NCBI RefSeq assembly: GCF_003353055.1
Contig: NZ_QKWJ01000001.1
Span: forward strand, 250,235 to 314,234
Origin: Cupriavidus lacunae
GTDB taxonomy: Bacteria > Pseudomonadota > Gammaproteobacteria > Burkholderiales > Burkholderiaceae
Reading direction: 5' to 3'
Length of the DNA: 64,000 nt
This document shows, piece by piece, positions 1 through 8,970 of the stretch (positions within the stretch are counted from its first letter, which is position 1; each line of letters starts with the position of its first letter). Under the pieces are notes generated by a model, which saw only the letters and a list, made by a program, of their open reading frames with translations, ran no database searches and had not been told where the DNA came from. The position numbers were made by a program, and so were the translations under genes.

Positions 1-654
1 GATTTCGCGCGGGCGGAGCTGGCAGAAGAGCTAGACCACCTGGTCGTGGTGAACCCGAACAACCCGACCGGCCGCGTGCTGCCCGCCGCCACGCTGCTGC
101 GCTGGCATGCGAAGCTGATGGCGCGCGGCGGCACGCTGCTGGTCGATGAAGCCTTTATCGACTGCATGCCCGACAGTTCAGTGGCCGCGCACAGCAGCAA
201 CGCCGGGCTGGTGGTGCTGCGCTCGATCGGCAAGTTCTATGGCCTGGCCGGCATCCGCTGCGGCTTCGTGCTGGCACAGCCTGCACTGCTGGATGCGCTG
301 CGCGCGCGCCTGGGCCACTGGACCGTATCAGGCCCTGCGCGCGAAGTGGCGCGTCACGCCCTGGCCGACCACGCCTGGCAGGACGCCACGCGTGCGCGGC
401 TGCAAGCGTGCGGGGCCAGGCTGGCCGCACTGCTGGACCGCCATGGCCTGCCACCGGTGATGCATCCGCTGTTCTGCTGGGTGCCGCATCACGAAGCCGC
501 ACGGCTGCATCACATGCTCGCGCAACAGGGCGTCTGGACCCGCTACTTCGACGCCGCCGGCGGCTGCCCGCCGAGCCTGCGCCTGGGCTTGCCGCCGGAC
601 CAGCCACACGCCTGGCAGCGGCTGGACACGGCGCTGGCCGCGGCCACTGCCTGA
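1..654 (+). CDS. cobD: Threonine-phosphate decarboxylase CobD, 5'-truncated by window edge
   Basis: The frame is open from base 1, so the start lies outside the window; 217 codons remain. It is a fold-type I PLP enzyme of the histidinol-phosphate aminotransferase family. Visible are the NPNNPTG substrate/PLP loop (codons 17-23), the DEAF motif that binds the pyridine ring, and SIGKFYGLAGIR with the Schiff-base lysine at nt 232-234. Relatives in cobalamin loci make (R)-1-amino-2-propanol phosphate, the linker of the B12 nucleotide loop. The assignment over a true histidinol-phosphate aminotransferase rests mainly on context: btuF follows 16 nt downstream and cobTSC-cobO face it. Known as cobC in Pseudomonas-style naming. 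Confidence 0.88.
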   Translation, partial: DFARAELAEELDHLVVVNPNNPTGRVLPAATLLRWHAKLMARGGTLLVDEAFIDCMPDSSVAAHSSNAGLVVLRSIGKFYGLAGIRCGFVLAQPALLDALRARLGHWTVSGPAREVARHALADHAWQDATRARLQACGARLAALLDRHGLPPVMHPLFCWVPHHEAARLHHMLAQQGVWTRYFDAAGGCPPSLRLGLPPDQPHAWQRLDTALAAATA

Positions 655-670
655 ACCACTTCCGAATTCC

Positions 671-1576
671 ATGCTGAACCGCCTGACGCCTGTTATCGCT
701 TCCACCCTGCTGCTCGCCGCACTACCCGCTTGCGCCGCGGTGTCCGCCGTCGACGACTCGGGCCAGACCGTGACGCTGGCGCAGCCCGCGCGCCGCGTGA
801 TCTCGCTGGCGCCGCACGTCACCGAAATGCTCTTCGCCGCGGGCGGCGGCGATCGCATCGTCGGCACGGTCAGCTACAGCGACTACCCGCCGCAAGCGCG
901 CGAGATCGCGCGCGTGGGCGACAACAAGGCGCTGGACCTGGAGCGCATTGCCGCGCTCAAGCCGGACCTGATCGTGGTTTGGCGCCATGGCAATGCGCAG
1001 AAGCAGACCGACCGCCTGCGCGCGCTCGGCATCCCGCTGTTCTACAGCGAGCCGCGCAGGCTGGCGACGATCGCGGAAGACATCGAGAAGCTCGGCGCGC
1101 TGCTTGGCACCGAGGCCACCGCGCGACGCGCCGCCGACGGCTTCCGCCAGCAGGTGGAAACACTACGCAAGACCTACGCGGCGCGCCCGCCTGTGACGGT
1201 GTTCTACCAGGTCTGGCAGCAGCCGCTGATGACGCTCAACGGCCAGCACCTGGTCAGCGACATGCTGGCGCTGTGCGGCGGGCGCAACCTGTTCGCGGCC
1301 GAGACGCCGCTGGTACCGACCGTGTCCATCGAAGCGGTGATCGCGGGGAACCCGGAAGCCATGCTGACGGCAGGCATCGGCGCCACGCGCTCGGACCAGC
1401 CGCTGCCGGATTTCGAGATGTGGCGGCGCTGGAAGCAGGTCACGGCAGTGGCGCGCAACAACCTGTTTGTGATCGACGGCGACCTGGTCAACCGTGCCGG
1501 TCCGCGCGCGGTGCAAGGTGCCGGGCAGATCTGCAAGGACCTCGACACGGCGCGCAGCCGCCGGCCGCCACGCTGA
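671..1576 (+). CDS. btuF: Periplasmic cobalamin-binding protein of a B12 ABC importer (BtuF-like)
   Basis: This 301-aa protein starts with a Sec signal (Met-Leu-Asn-Arg, hydrophobic core at residues 7-18, likely cleavage near residue 22). The mature part is a helical-backbone metal/B12-binding protein: the early RRVISLAPHVTEMLFAAG segment and the VVWRHGN stretch are typical of the BtuF/FhuD cluster. It would hand cobalamin to the BtuC-BtuD permease encoded by the convergent operon. It follows cobD by 16 nt and is probably co-transcribed. Its TGA at 1574-1576 abuts the cobC stop at 1577, so the two operons converge with no spacer. Iron-siderophore binding is possible from fold alone, but all neighbours are B12 genes. 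Confidence 0.88.
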   Translation: MLNRLTPVIASTLLLAALPACAAVSAVDDSGQTVTLAQPARRVISLAPHVTEMLFAAGGGDRIVGTVSYSDYPPQAREIARVGDNKALDLERIAALKPDLIVVWRHGNAQKQTDRLRALGIPLFYSEPRRLATIAEDIEKLGALLGTEATARRAADGFRQQVETLRKTYAARPPVTVFYQVWQQPLMTLNGQHLVSDMLALCGGRNLFAAETPLVPTVSIEAVIAGNPEAMLTAGIGATRSDQPLPDFEMWRRWKQVTAVARNNLFVIDGDLVNRAGPRAVQGAGQICKDLDTARSRRPPR

Positions 1577-2158
1577 TCAGGCGGCGCGGTTCCACCAGCC
1601 GAGCCGGACAGCGCCCGGCCCCAGCGTGAAGCCACAACTGGCACCGAAGTCCAACTCCCAGTTCACTGTCGCCGCCAGCGGCAAGCCCAGCCAGTGCGCG
1701 GCCAGCATGCGCATCGGGCCGGCGTGGCAGACTACCCACAGGCATTGCGCGCGATCTTCAGCCAGCGTCGCGGCCCAGCCGGCCACCCGCACCATCGCCT
1801 GCGCCGGTGATTCACCGCCATGCGGGCGCGCGTGCAGCAGGTCGGCCGCCCACTGGTCGAGCGCGGCGCGGTCGATCGCGTCCCAGGCCACGCCCTCCCA
1901 GCTGCCGAAATCGATCTCGCGCAGCCGGGGTTCGGTGTCGATGGCCGGCACGCCCGCCGGTAACGTCTGCGCCAGCGCCTGCGCCGTGCCGAGCGCGCGC
2001 GCCAGCGGGCTGGCGACAATGCGATCAGGCGTGGGCAGGTCCGCGGCGATCCCCGCCGCCGCAGGCGTCAGCGGCACCACCAGCGGCAGGTCGAGGCAGC
2101 CATAGCAGGTACCCGTGGGCACCTGTGGCTGCGCGTGGCGGATCAGGACCACATCCAT
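1577..2158 (-). CDS. cobC: Alpha-ribazole-5'-phosphate phosphatase CobC (histidine phosphatase family)
   Basis: A 193-aa histidine phosphatase. The N-terminal LIRHAQP holds the phospho-accepting His8; a second histidine sits in VVCHAGPMRM near residue 140. In the cobalamin pathway this enzyme dephosphorylates alpha-ribazole phosphate or adenosylcobalamin phosphate. The frame stays open far upstream, but the ATG at 2158 gives a family-sized protein beginning right at the catalytic motif and overlaps the end of cobS by 16 nt, as expected in this operon. It is the last gene of the riboswitch-controlled operon. A general phosphoglycerate-mutase-like phosphatase could look the same; position decides. 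Confidence 0.88.
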   Translation of the reverse strand: MDVVLIRHAQPQVPTGTCYGCLDLPLVVPLTPAAAGIAADLPTPDRIVASPLARALGTAQALAQTLPAGVPAIDTEPRLREIDFGSWEGVAWDAIDRAALDQWAADLLHARPHGGESPAQAMVRVAGWAATLAEDRAQCLWVVCHAGPMRMLAAHWLGLPLAATVNWELDFGASCGFTLGPGAVRLGWWNRAA

Positions 2159-2973
2159 GCCGCGGCCACCAGGTAGAGCAGGATCTCGGCGCACTGCTGG
2201 GCCATGCCCAGGCAGTCGCCGGTATAGCCGCCGATGCGGCGCACGAAGTAACGGCCGAGCAGCAGGCGCAGCACCAGCAGCGCGCCGGCTGCCGCCGCGC
2301 AGAACCACGGCGACACCAGCCACAGCGGCACCAGCCCGCACAGCAGCGCGAACACCAGCCCCGCGCCGGCCAGCTTCTGCGCCACCGGCTTGGCCTTGCC
2401 CTCCGGGCGCATATAGGTCAGCGTGGCTAGGTAGCTGACCGCCATCGCGCGGCTGGCGGCATGCGCAGCGACCATCACCGCCAGCAGCACCATCAACCCG
2501 CCGCGCTCTGCGATCGCCACCAGCAACTGCCACTTGAGCAGCAATGCCACCACCAGCGCAATCGCGCCGAACGCGCCGATGCGCGAGTCATGCATGATGC
2601 GCAGCACGTCCTCGCGCTGCCACGCGCCGCCGAAGGCATCGACGCAATCGGCCAGCCCGTCTTCATGGAAGGCGCCAGTCAGCAGCAGCGTGGCGGCCAT
2701 GCCCAGCAGCACGGCCACGCCGGGCGGCCACCACAGCATTGCACCCCAGGTGACCAGCGCACCCACACCGCCCACCAGCAGCCCGACCAGCGGGAAGTAG
2801 CGCGCGGCCGCGTGCAGGTAATGCGGTTCGAATCCGACCCAGCGCGCCAGCCAGCCCGGCAGCGGCACGCGCGTGAAGTAGCCCAGCGCCGTCAGGAAAT
2901 AGCGCAACTCGCCGGCCACGCCCGCGGGGGTGCGTGGTTCAGACACTGGCACCGGGTCGGACGGCACGCTCAT
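2143..2973 (-). CDS. cobS: Adenosylcobinamide-GDP ribazoletransferase (cobalamin synthase) CobS
   Basis: A 276-aa polytopic inner-membrane protein with about six hydrophobic segments, normal for CobS. The conserved acidic loop GAFHEDGLADCVDAFGG (around residues 100-116), which binds Mg2+ and substrate, is intact, as is the following IMHDSRIGAFG motif. The enzyme joins adenosylcobinamide-GDP to alpha-ribazole (phosphate), completing the nucleotide loop. Its ATG overlaps the cobT stop by 4 nt and its 3' end overlaps cobC by 16 nt, so translation is probably coupled. Confidence 0.95.
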   Translation of the reverse strand: MSVPSDPVPVSEPRTPAGVAGELRYFLTALGYFTRVPLPGWLARWVGFEPHYLHAAARYFPLVGLLVGGVGALVTWGAMLWWPPGVAVLLGMAATLLLTGAFHEDGLADCVDAFGGAWQREDVLRIMHDSRIGAFGAIALVVALLLKWQLLVAIAERGGLMVLLAVMVAAHAASRAMAVSYLATLTYMRPEGKAKPVAQKLAGAGLVFALLCGLVPLWLVSPWFCAAAAGALLVLRLLLGRYFVRRIGGYTGDCLGMAQQCAEILLYLVAAAWMWS

Positions 2974-4010
2974 GGCGACGCGGTGCTGACGCCGGCGCCG
3001 CTGAAGGTCGCCATCTCATTCAGGAACGCCACCGCCGAAGCCAGCAGCGGCCACGCCAGCGCGGCGCCGGTGCCTTCGCCCAGGCGCAGGTCCAGCGCCA
3101 GCAGCGGCGCGGCGCCGAACTGGTCCAGCAGCGCGCGGTGGCCGCGCTCGTGCGAGCAGTGCGTGAACACGCAGTACTGCAGCACGTAGGGGTCCAGGCG
3201 CTGCGCCACCAGCAGCGCGGCCGTGGCGATAAAGCCGTCGACCAGGATCACCATGCGGCTGGCCGCGGCGGCCAGGAAAGCGCCGGCCATCATTGCGATC
3301 TCGAAGCCGCCGAAGGTCGCCAGCACGTCCAGCGGCGCCTGCACATCGGCGTGCAGCGCCAGCGCGCGCTGCAGCACCTCGCGCTTACGCGCCAGGCCGG
3401 CATCGTCCAGCCCGGTGCCGCGCCCGATGCAGTCTTCGAGCGGCAGGCCGGTCAGCCGCTGCATCACGCAGGCCGCCGCCGAGGTATTCGCAATGCCCAT
3501 CTCGCCGAAGCCGATCACGTTGCAGCCCTGCTGCGCATGGCGCAGCACGCGCGCCATCCCGGCGGTCATCGCCGCGGCCGCCTGCTCCGGCGTCATCGCG
3601 GGTTCGACCGCGAAGTTGCGGGTGCCGTCGGCAATGCGGCAATTGACGAGACCTTGAGCCGCCGGCAGCGGCACGCGCACGCCCGCGTCGACGATCTCCA
3701 GCGCAATGCCGTGCTGGCGCGAGAACACATTGATCGCCGCGCCGCCGGCCAGGAAGTTCTGCACCATCTGCGCCGTGACCTCGGCCGGATAGGCGCTGAC
3801 ACCGGCATCGGCCACGCCGTGGTCCGCGGCAAACACAATCACCGTCGGCCGTTGCAGCGCCGGCCGCGCCGTGCCGAGGATCAGGCCCAGCTGCAAGGCC
3901 AGCGACTCAAGCCGGCCCAGTGCGCCGAGCGGCTTGGTCTTGTCGTCGATGGCGGCCTGCAGCACAGGGCGCAGGGTGTCGTCGAGGGGAGTGATTTCCG
4001 GAAACTGCAT
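2970..4010 (-). CDS. cobT: Nicotinate-nucleotide:dimethylbenzimidazole phosphoribosyltransferase CobT
   Basis: A 346-aa enzyme that makes alpha-ribazole phosphate from nicotinate mononucleotide and 5,6-dimethylbenzimidazole, the activation of the lower B12 ligand. The C-terminal RLGEGTGAALA loop carries the catalytic glutamate (about residue 312), and FAADHGVADAGVSAYP near residue 60 is a family signature. Length matches the bacterial enzyme. The 4-nt overlap with cobS and the 32-nt gap from cobO place it mid-operon. CobU in Pseudomonas naming is the same enzyme. Confidence 0.95.
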   Translation of the reverse strand: MQFPEITPLDDTLRPVLQAAIDDKTKPLGALGRLESLALQLGLILGTARPALQRPTVIVFAADHGVADAGVSAYPAEVTAQMVQNFLAGGAAINVFSRQHGIALEIVDAGVRVPLPAAQGLVNCRIADGTRNFAVEPAMTPEQAAAAMTAGMARVLRHAQQGCNVIGFGEMGIANTSAAACVMQRLTGLPLEDCIGRGTGLDDAGLARKREVLQRALALHADVQAPLDVLATFGGFEIAMMAGAFLAAAASRMVILVDGFIATAALLVAQRLDPYVLQYCVFTHCSHERGHRALLDQFGAAPLLALDLRLGEGTGAALAWPLLASAVAFLNEMATFSGAGVSTASP

Positions 4011-4042
4011 GGTGCTTTGACTTTATGTCCCAAAAGGTGCGG

Positions 4043-4675
4043 CTACATTTCCACGCCGCGCTGCGCCTTGATGCCCTGCTGGAAGGCATGCTTGACCGGC
4101 GTCATGTCGGTGACGGTATCGGCCGCCTCCACCAGCGCCGGCGGCGCGCCGCGGCCGGTGATGACCACGTGCTGCATCGGCGGGCGCGCGCGCAGGTCGG
4201 CAATGACCTGCTCCACATCAAGATAGTGCAGCTTGAGCGCAATGTTCAACTCATCGAACAGCACCAGGCCGATGCCCGGGTCGCGCAGCATGCCGCGCGC
4301 CACTTCCCAGGCGGCCTCGGCCTTGGCCACGTCGCGGGAGCGGTCCTGGGTTTCCCAGGTATAGCCCTCGCCCATCACGTGGAAGGCGCATTCGTCGGGG
4401 AAGCGGCGCAGGAACATCTCCTCGCCGGTGGGCTGCGCGCCCTTGATGAACTGGACCACACCGGTGCGCATGCCGTGCCCGAGCGCGCGCACCACCATAC
4501 CGAAGCCCGAACTGGACTTGCCCTTGCCGTTGCCGGTGGTGATGACGATCACGCCGCGCTCGTCCTGCGCGGCGGCGATCTTGGCGTCGACGACTTCCTT
4601 TTTGCGCACCATGCGCGCCTTGTGGCGGGCATCGCGGTCCGGGTCTTCGGCAGGCGGGTTCTGAATATCTGTCAT
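4043..4675 (-). CDS. cobO: Corrinoid adenosyltransferase CobO/BtuR
   Basis: A 210-aa CobA/BtuR-type ATP:cob(I)alamin adenosyltransferase. The phosphate-binding loop GNGKGKSS is at residues 48-55, followed by the characteristic VVQFIKGA segment and the FDELNIAL acidic motif. It transfers the 5'-deoxyadenosyl group of ATP to reduced corrinoid. The frame is open far upstream, but the ATG at 4675 overlaps the btuD stop by 4 nt and gives the normal family length with a usual charged N-terminal tail (residues 1-40). Confidence 0.95.
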   Translation of the reverse strand: MTDIQNPPAEDPDRDARHKARMVRKKEVVDAKIAAAQDERGVIVITTGNGKGKSSSGFGMVVRALGHGMRTGVVQFIKGAQPTGEEMFLRRFPDECAFHVMGEGYTWETQDRSRDVAKAEAAWEVARGMLRDPGIGLVLFDELNIALKLHYLDVEQVIADLRARPPMQHVVITGRGAPPALVEAADTVTDMTPVKHAFQQGIKAQRGVEM

Positions 4676-5511
4676 GGCGTGTATCGGGGGTGGGTAGGGG
4701 CGGCGCCGTCGGGAATCAGCGCAGTATGCGCGCCGTCGGTGACGCTGACGATGGCGGTGCGCAGCGCGCGCGAGCAATGTTCGGGGGTCAGCACCTGCGC
4801 GGCGGCGCCGTGCAGCGTGGTGCCGTCTTCGGCCATCAGCAGGGCGTGGGTGGCGTAGCGCAGTGCCAGCGTCAGGTCGTGCAGGATCACCACGATGGCG
4901 TGGCGCCCCGCGCTGGCCAGCGCGGCCAGTTGCTCCAGCACCAGGATCTGGTGGCGCAGGTCCAGGTGCGATACCGGCTCGTCCAGCAACAGCAGCGGCG
5001 CCTGCTGCGCCAGCGCGGCGGCCAGCGAGGCGCGCTGGCGTTCGCCGCCGGACAGGGTCAGCACATCGCGCGCGGCCAGTGCCTCGATATCCATCGCGCC
5101 GATCACGTCGTGGACGACGCGGTCGTCCTCGCGCCCGGTCCAGCCCCAGCCGGACAGGTGCGGATGGCGCCCAACGCGCACGGCGTCGAGCACCGGCATC
5201 GAGAAGGTGTCGTGCACGGCCTGCGGCAGGTAGGCGCGCTGGCGCGCCAGCACCGCGGGTGCAACCTGCGCCGGCGCGGTGCCGTCGATCTCGACGCTGC
5301 CGCCGTCGGCGTGGCGCAGGCCGGCCAGCACCGTCATCAGCGTGGACTTGCCGGCACCGTTGGGCCCGGCAATGCACCACAGCTGGCCCGGGCCGATGGT
5401 CATGCTCAGGCTGTCCACCAGCACGCGCTGGCCGGTGCGCAGCGTCACATCGCGCAGCACGAGCTGCGGACAGACAGTGAGAGGATGGGACCAGTGCGGG
5501 CATTGGCTCAT
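4672..5511 (-). CDS. btuD: Cobalamin ABC importer ATP-binding protein (BtuD-like)
   Basis: A 279-aa ABC ATPase: Walker A GPNGAGKST (49-57), signature LSGGERQ (153-159), Walker B LLLLDEP (173-179) and switch His in VILHDLTLA. This is the Fe3+-siderophore/B12 (FecE/BtuD) subgroup by layout and by its immediate partner, the FecCD-type permease, with which it shares a 4-nt overlap. Start chosen at 5511 because of that overlap. Substrate is inferred from the riboswitch and neighbours, since the sequence alone does not separate B12 from iron-chelate ATPases. Confidence 0.9.
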   Translation of the reverse strand: MSQCPHWSHPLTVCPQLVLRDVTLRTGQRVLVDSLSMTIGPGQLWCIAGPNGAGKSTLMTVLAGLRHADGGSVEIDGTAPAQVAPAVLARQRAYLPQAVHDTFSMPVLDAVRVGRHPHLSGWGWTGREDDRVVHDVIGAMDIEALAARDVLTLSGGERQRASLAAALAQQAPLLLLDEPVSHLDLRHQILVLEQLAALASAGRHAIVVILHDLTLALRYATHALLMAEDGTTLHGAAAQVLTPEHCSRALRTAIVSVTDGAHTALIPDGAAPTHPRYTP

Positions 5512-6515
5512 CGCGGCCTCCGCAGCAGCAGGTAGAGAAAGGTCGGCACGCCCAGCAGCCCGGTGATCACGCCCACCGGCAGTTGCGCGGGCGCGACTAC
5601 GGTGCGAGCGATCAGGTCGGCGGCCATCAGCAGCGCGCCGCCCAGCAGCGTGGCGGCCGGCAGCAGCAGGCGCTGGTCGTTGCCCCAGGCCAGTCGCACC
5701 AGGTGCGGCACCACCAGCCCGACAAAGCCGATCGAGCCGGCCGTGGTGATGGCCGCGGCGATGCACAGCGACGCCAGCATGAAGGTCGCCAGCCGCACGC
5801 GGCCCACGCGCACGCCCAGCGACTGCGCCACGGTCTCGCCCAGCAGCATCACGTTGAGCGCGCGCGCCATCGGCATGGCCAGCAGCAGCGCCACCACCAG
5901 CATGGCCAGCGCGCCGCCGTAGCTGGCGGTGCCGCTCAGGTCGCCGGTCAGCCAGAACAGCATGCCGCGCAGGCGCGATTCCGGTGCGACGGAGAGGATC
6001 AGGGTAATGACCGCGCCCCAGCCCGCGGCCAGGATCACGCCGGTCAGCAACAGCCGGGCGCCGGCCTCGCGGTGGCCGCCCTGCACCTGCGGATGCAGCA
6101 GGTCGCGCCGCGCCAGCGACGCCACCAGCACCATCGCCAGCAGCGCGCCGGCCGCGGCGGCGGCCTGCACGCCCCACCACGGCGCCAGCAGCAGCATGGC
6201 CAGCAGCGCGGCGGTGGAGGCGCCGCCCGATACGCCCAGCACATAGGGCTCGGCCAGCGGGTTGCGCAGCAGCACCTGCATCAGCGCGCCGGACAGGGCC
6301 AGCAGCCCGCCGCAGGCAAACGCCGCGGCCGCGCGCGGCAGCCGCAGCTCGCGCACGATGGCGCCGGCGGTGCCGGTGTCGGTACCGCTTAACGCCAGCC
6401 AGAGCTCGCGCATATCCAGCGACACGCTGCCCAGCGCCAGCGAGAACGCGAACGCAAGCAGCGCGGCGAGCGCCAGCACCAGCCAGATCGCCAGGGCGCG
6501 CCGGAACTCAGACAT
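5508..6515 (-). CDS. btuC: Cobalamin ABC importer permease (BtuC-like, FecCD family)
   Basis: A 335-aa, strongly hydrophobic protein with around ten predicted membrane spans, the FecCD/BtuC layout. Typical family stretches are present: LLRNPLAEPYVLGVSGGAS near residues 85-103, where the permease contacts its partners, and GSIGFVGLVVPHLVR in the second half. It would form the B12 channel with BtuD. It starts 15 nt after the receptor stop and overlaps btuD by 4 nt. Confidence 0.92.
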   Translation of the reverse strand: MSEFRRALAIWLVLALAALLAFAFSLALGSVSLDMRELWLALSGTDTGTAGAIVRELRLPRAAAAFACGGLLALSGALMQVLLRNPLAEPYVLGVSGGASTAALLAMLLLAPWWGVQAAAAAGALLAMVLVASLARRDLLHPQVQGGHREAGARLLLTGVILAAGWGAVITLILSVAPESRLRGMLFWLTGDLSGTASYGGALAMLVVALLLAMPMARALNVMLLGETVAQSLGVRVGRVRLATFMLASLCIAAAITTAGSIGFVGLVVPHLVRLAWGNDQRLLLPAATLLGGALLMAADLIARTVVAPAQLPVGVITGLLGVPTFLYLLLRRPR

Positions 6516-6530
6516 GGCGCGCCCGTGCGC

Positions 6531-8432
6531 TCATCGCTGGCGCCAGCCCAGCGTGATGAAGCCCGCGCGCCCCTGCGTGTTGTAGGGGTAGGCGAGCTGG
6601 TAGTCCTTGTCGAACAGGTTTTCGACGCGGGCGGCGATGAACCATTGCTTGTCGATGTTGTAGCGGGCGTTCAGGTTGACAATACCGTATCCGCCCAGTC
6701 GGCGCGAGCCGGTATCCATGCGCGACGACGACACCTGCCATTCGCCGCCAAAGCGCCAGTTGCCGAAGTTGCGGCCCACGTCCAGCGCGGCATGGCGGCG
6801 CGCGCGGCGCAGCAGCTGGGTGTTGGTCTGCTCGTCGACCGGATTCTGGAAGGTCACGCTGGCGCCGAGGTCGGTGCCGTACACGCTGGCGCGCCACGAG
6901 GCCTCGACCCCCTGCACCTTGGCCTTGTTGACGTTTTGGGGCGCGAGCAGGCCATTGGGCTGCGTCACGTTGACGATCAGGTTGTCGTAGCGGGTTTCGA
7001 ATGCGGTCACGCGCAACAGCCCGGTGCTCGCAGTGTTGTACTGCAGGCCCGCTTCGGCGGATTTGGCGCGCTCGGGTTGCAGGTTGGGATTACCGAAGCC
7101 GGGGAAATACAGCTCGTTGAAGGTCGGGGCACGGAAGGCGTTGCTGACATTGGCGATCAGCTTGAGCGCGCTGGTCAGGTTGTAGCCGTAGCCGGCGAAG
7201 AAGCTCCCCTGGTTGCCAAAATCAGAGTAGTGGTCGTTGCGGGCATTGAGCTGCAACTGGTGTTTGCCAAAACGGCCGTCATAGCCGCCGAACACGGAAA
7301 ACACATTGCGAGTCGGGCCAAAGGCAGTGCCGAAGCTGTTGGCATCGAGCGCCTGCTGCAGGTAGTCGGTACCGAACAGCAGCGTGTGGGCGGCAGCCAG
7401 GGCGTACTCGTTCTGCCAGTTGAACTGGCGGTTGCGCGTATGGAAGGCGCCGTTCTGCGTGCCGTTGAGGAAGGTGTCGCTGCGGTCTTCGCTCTGTGCC
7501 AGCTTGAAGTGCGTGGACCAGTCCGGCACAAGCTTGCCGTTGGCAAAGGCCTGCACCGTGTACAACTCGCTGTTTGTCCGGTTGTCGTCGGTGGGACGGC
7601 CGAAAGTGCTGTCGAAGGACAACTTGCTCTTGGAGTAATAGGCGCTGACGCCCGCATCCCAGTCGGCGGTAAAGCGGTGCTTCACCTGGCCCGACACGCT
7701 CTGGTTCTCGTACGGGTTGTCGTTGGGGTTGGCACGCGGCGCCTGCTTCGTGTTGATCGACGAAAAGCCATCGGTCTTGAATGCCGATCCGGTCAGGTTG
7801 AACGAGGTATCGCCGACCTGGCCGCCATAGCCGACCGTGCCCTGGCGCGTGTTGTTGCTGCCGTACTCCACCTGCGCATTGGCCGCCGGCGCCTGGCCCG
7901 CGCCGCTCTTGGTGAAGATCTGCACCACGCCGCCGATCGCGTCCGAGCCGTACAGCGCCGAGACGTTGCCGCGCACCACCTCGATGTGGTCGATCTGGTC
8001 GGGCAGGATATTGGCCAGCTGCGCGGTGCCGCTGCTGGCCGACGAGACCCGCACGCCGTCGATCAGGATCAGCGTCTGGTTGGAGTTGGCGCCGCGCATG
8101 AACAGCGTGGTATTGCTGCCCATGCCGCCGTTGGTCGAGAACTCCACGCCGGCCTGGTTGCGCAGCAGCGTGCGCAGGTCAGGCGCCTGCGAATTGACGA
8201 TGTCCTGCTGCGTGACCACCGTGGTATGCGGCAGCGCCTCGGTAATCGACTGGGCAGTACGGGTGGAAGTGACCACCACCGGCGCAAGCTGCGCAGTGCC
8301 GCCGTCGGCCGCTTGCGCGAACGAAGTGGCCGGGACCAGGGTGAACGAGGCGATGGCCGCCAGGATGGCGGACACGGACGGACGCACCGCCGGGGTTACC
8401 GGGCGGGTCGACCTGTGGAGCGATGAACGCAT
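6531..8432 (-). CDS. btuB: TonB-dependent outer-membrane cobalamin receptor (BtuB-like)
   Basis: A 633-aa TonB-dependent receptor. After a long signal region (hydrophobic core about residues 20-38, cleavage likely after SFAQA) comes a TonB box-like PVVVTSTR, then the plug domain (TLFMRGANSNQTLILIDGVRV, then VVRGNVSALYGSDAIGGV). The 22-strand barrel follows and ends with an aromatic-rich C-terminus (FITLGWRQR). The frame extends upstream to 8504, but ATG 8432 begins a sensible signal peptide and keeps the riboswitch outside the gene. First gene of the B12 operon. The riboswitch supports cobalamin rather than a siderophore as ligand. Confidence 0.92.
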   Translation of the reverse strand: MRSSLHRSTRPVTPAVRPSVSAILAAIASFTLVPATSFAQAADGGTAQLAPVVVTSTRTAQSITEALPHTTVVTQQDIVNSQAPDLRTLLRNQAGVEFSTNGGMGSNTTLFMRGANSNQTLILIDGVRVSSASSGTAQLANILPDQIDHIEVVRGNVSALYGSDAIGGVVQIFTKSGAGQAPAANAQVEYGSNNTRQGTVGYGGQVGDTSFNLTGSAFKTDGFSSINTKQAPRANPNDNPYENQSVSGQVKHRFTADWDAGVSAYYSKSKLSFDSTFGRPTDDNRTNSELYTVQAFANGKLVPDWSTHFKLAQSEDRSDTFLNGTQNGAFHTRNRQFNWQNEYALAAAHTLLFGTDYLQQALDANSFGTAFGPTRNVFSVFGGYDGRFGKHQLQLNARNDHYSDFGNQGSFFAGYGYNLTSALKLIANVSNAFRAPTFNELYFPGFGNPNLQPERAKSAEAGLQYNTASTGLLRVTAFETRYDNLIVNVTQPNGLLAPQNVNKAKVQGVEASWRASVYGTDLGASVTFQNPVDEQTNTQLLRRARRHAALDVGRNFGNWRFGGEWQVSSSRMDTGSRRLGGYGIVNLNARYNIDKQWFIAARVENLFDKDYQLAYPYNTQGRAGFITLGWRQR

Positions 8433-8518
8433 GATGCAGGACTGGATAGGAACGGCCGGGCCCGTTCCCCCGCGGACCATATGGCGATGAGGCGTGCCGC
8501 GCACGGGCGGCAGCCCAA

Positions 8519-8811
8519 GTTCAGGCCGGTATCCGGGCTGGCGACACTGGGCCGGCGCCTTCCCGAACCTGTGGGTTCAGTGGCGTGTGGCCGGTCCTGC
8601 GGGGCATGTGGCCGGGAATGGATCCGGCCTTGCCAGCGGCGTCGCCGGCAGGCTGGCTGTCGGCTATGTCGGGGTCTGGCAGATGCGCACGCGGTCGCTT
8701 ACCGTTGCGGGGGCAGCACAGGTTGGCCCGTCCGGCGCGCAGCCGGCCCGGCTCCCTGTTTCCCGTTGAACTGCCCTTTCGCCAGGGACGAAAAGGGCGA
8801 GCACCTGGAAC
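8519..8811 (-). promoter_or_regulatory. Cobalamin (AdoCbl) riboswitch leader of the btuB operon
   Basis: On the minus strand this leader contains the near-diagnostic CTGCCCCCGCAACGGTAAG segment (complement of about 8698-8716). Upstream of it is a GGGAAACAGGGAGCCGG segment, and near the 3' end GCCACTGAACCCACAGG, the B12 box that closes a kissing interaction in this class. It ends about 90 nt before the btuB ATG, so it can control translation or early termination. AdoCbl binding in this family lowers expression of uptake and synthesis genes. Boundaries are approximate. Confidence 0.93.
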
Positions 8812-8818
8812 GTGCGCG

Positions 8819-8847
8819 AGTCTAGGTGGTTTCGCCCCCCGCGTCAA
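8819..8847 (-). promoter_or_regulatory. Sigma-70-like promoter of the btuB riboswitch transcript
   Basis: Read on the minus strand: TTGACG (8842-8847), 17-nt spacer, TAGACT (8819-8824). Transcription would start near 8811, at the 5' edge of the riboswitch aptamer. Spacing is optimal and the -35 box matches five of six consensus positions. Confidence 0.7.
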
Positions 8848-8970
8848 CGCACCAGCGACGCACCGGCCGCGCGCCCACCGGTAGCGTTTTGTCACAACTC
8901 TCGCAGCGTTTTGAGTGCAGAAGGCTGCAACTTCCATGCGGGTGCCCGGTCACAAACCCTTTCCTCCGCA

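Noticed and set aside
4676-5503. A long N-terminal extension of cobO into btuD
   Set aside because: It is out of frame with the ABC ATPase and would place a random Arg/Ala-rich stretch before an already complete enzyme.
6525-8426. A 633-codon plus-strand frame opposite btuB
   Set aside because: It mirrors the real receptor gene; no ribosome site or recognisable motif.
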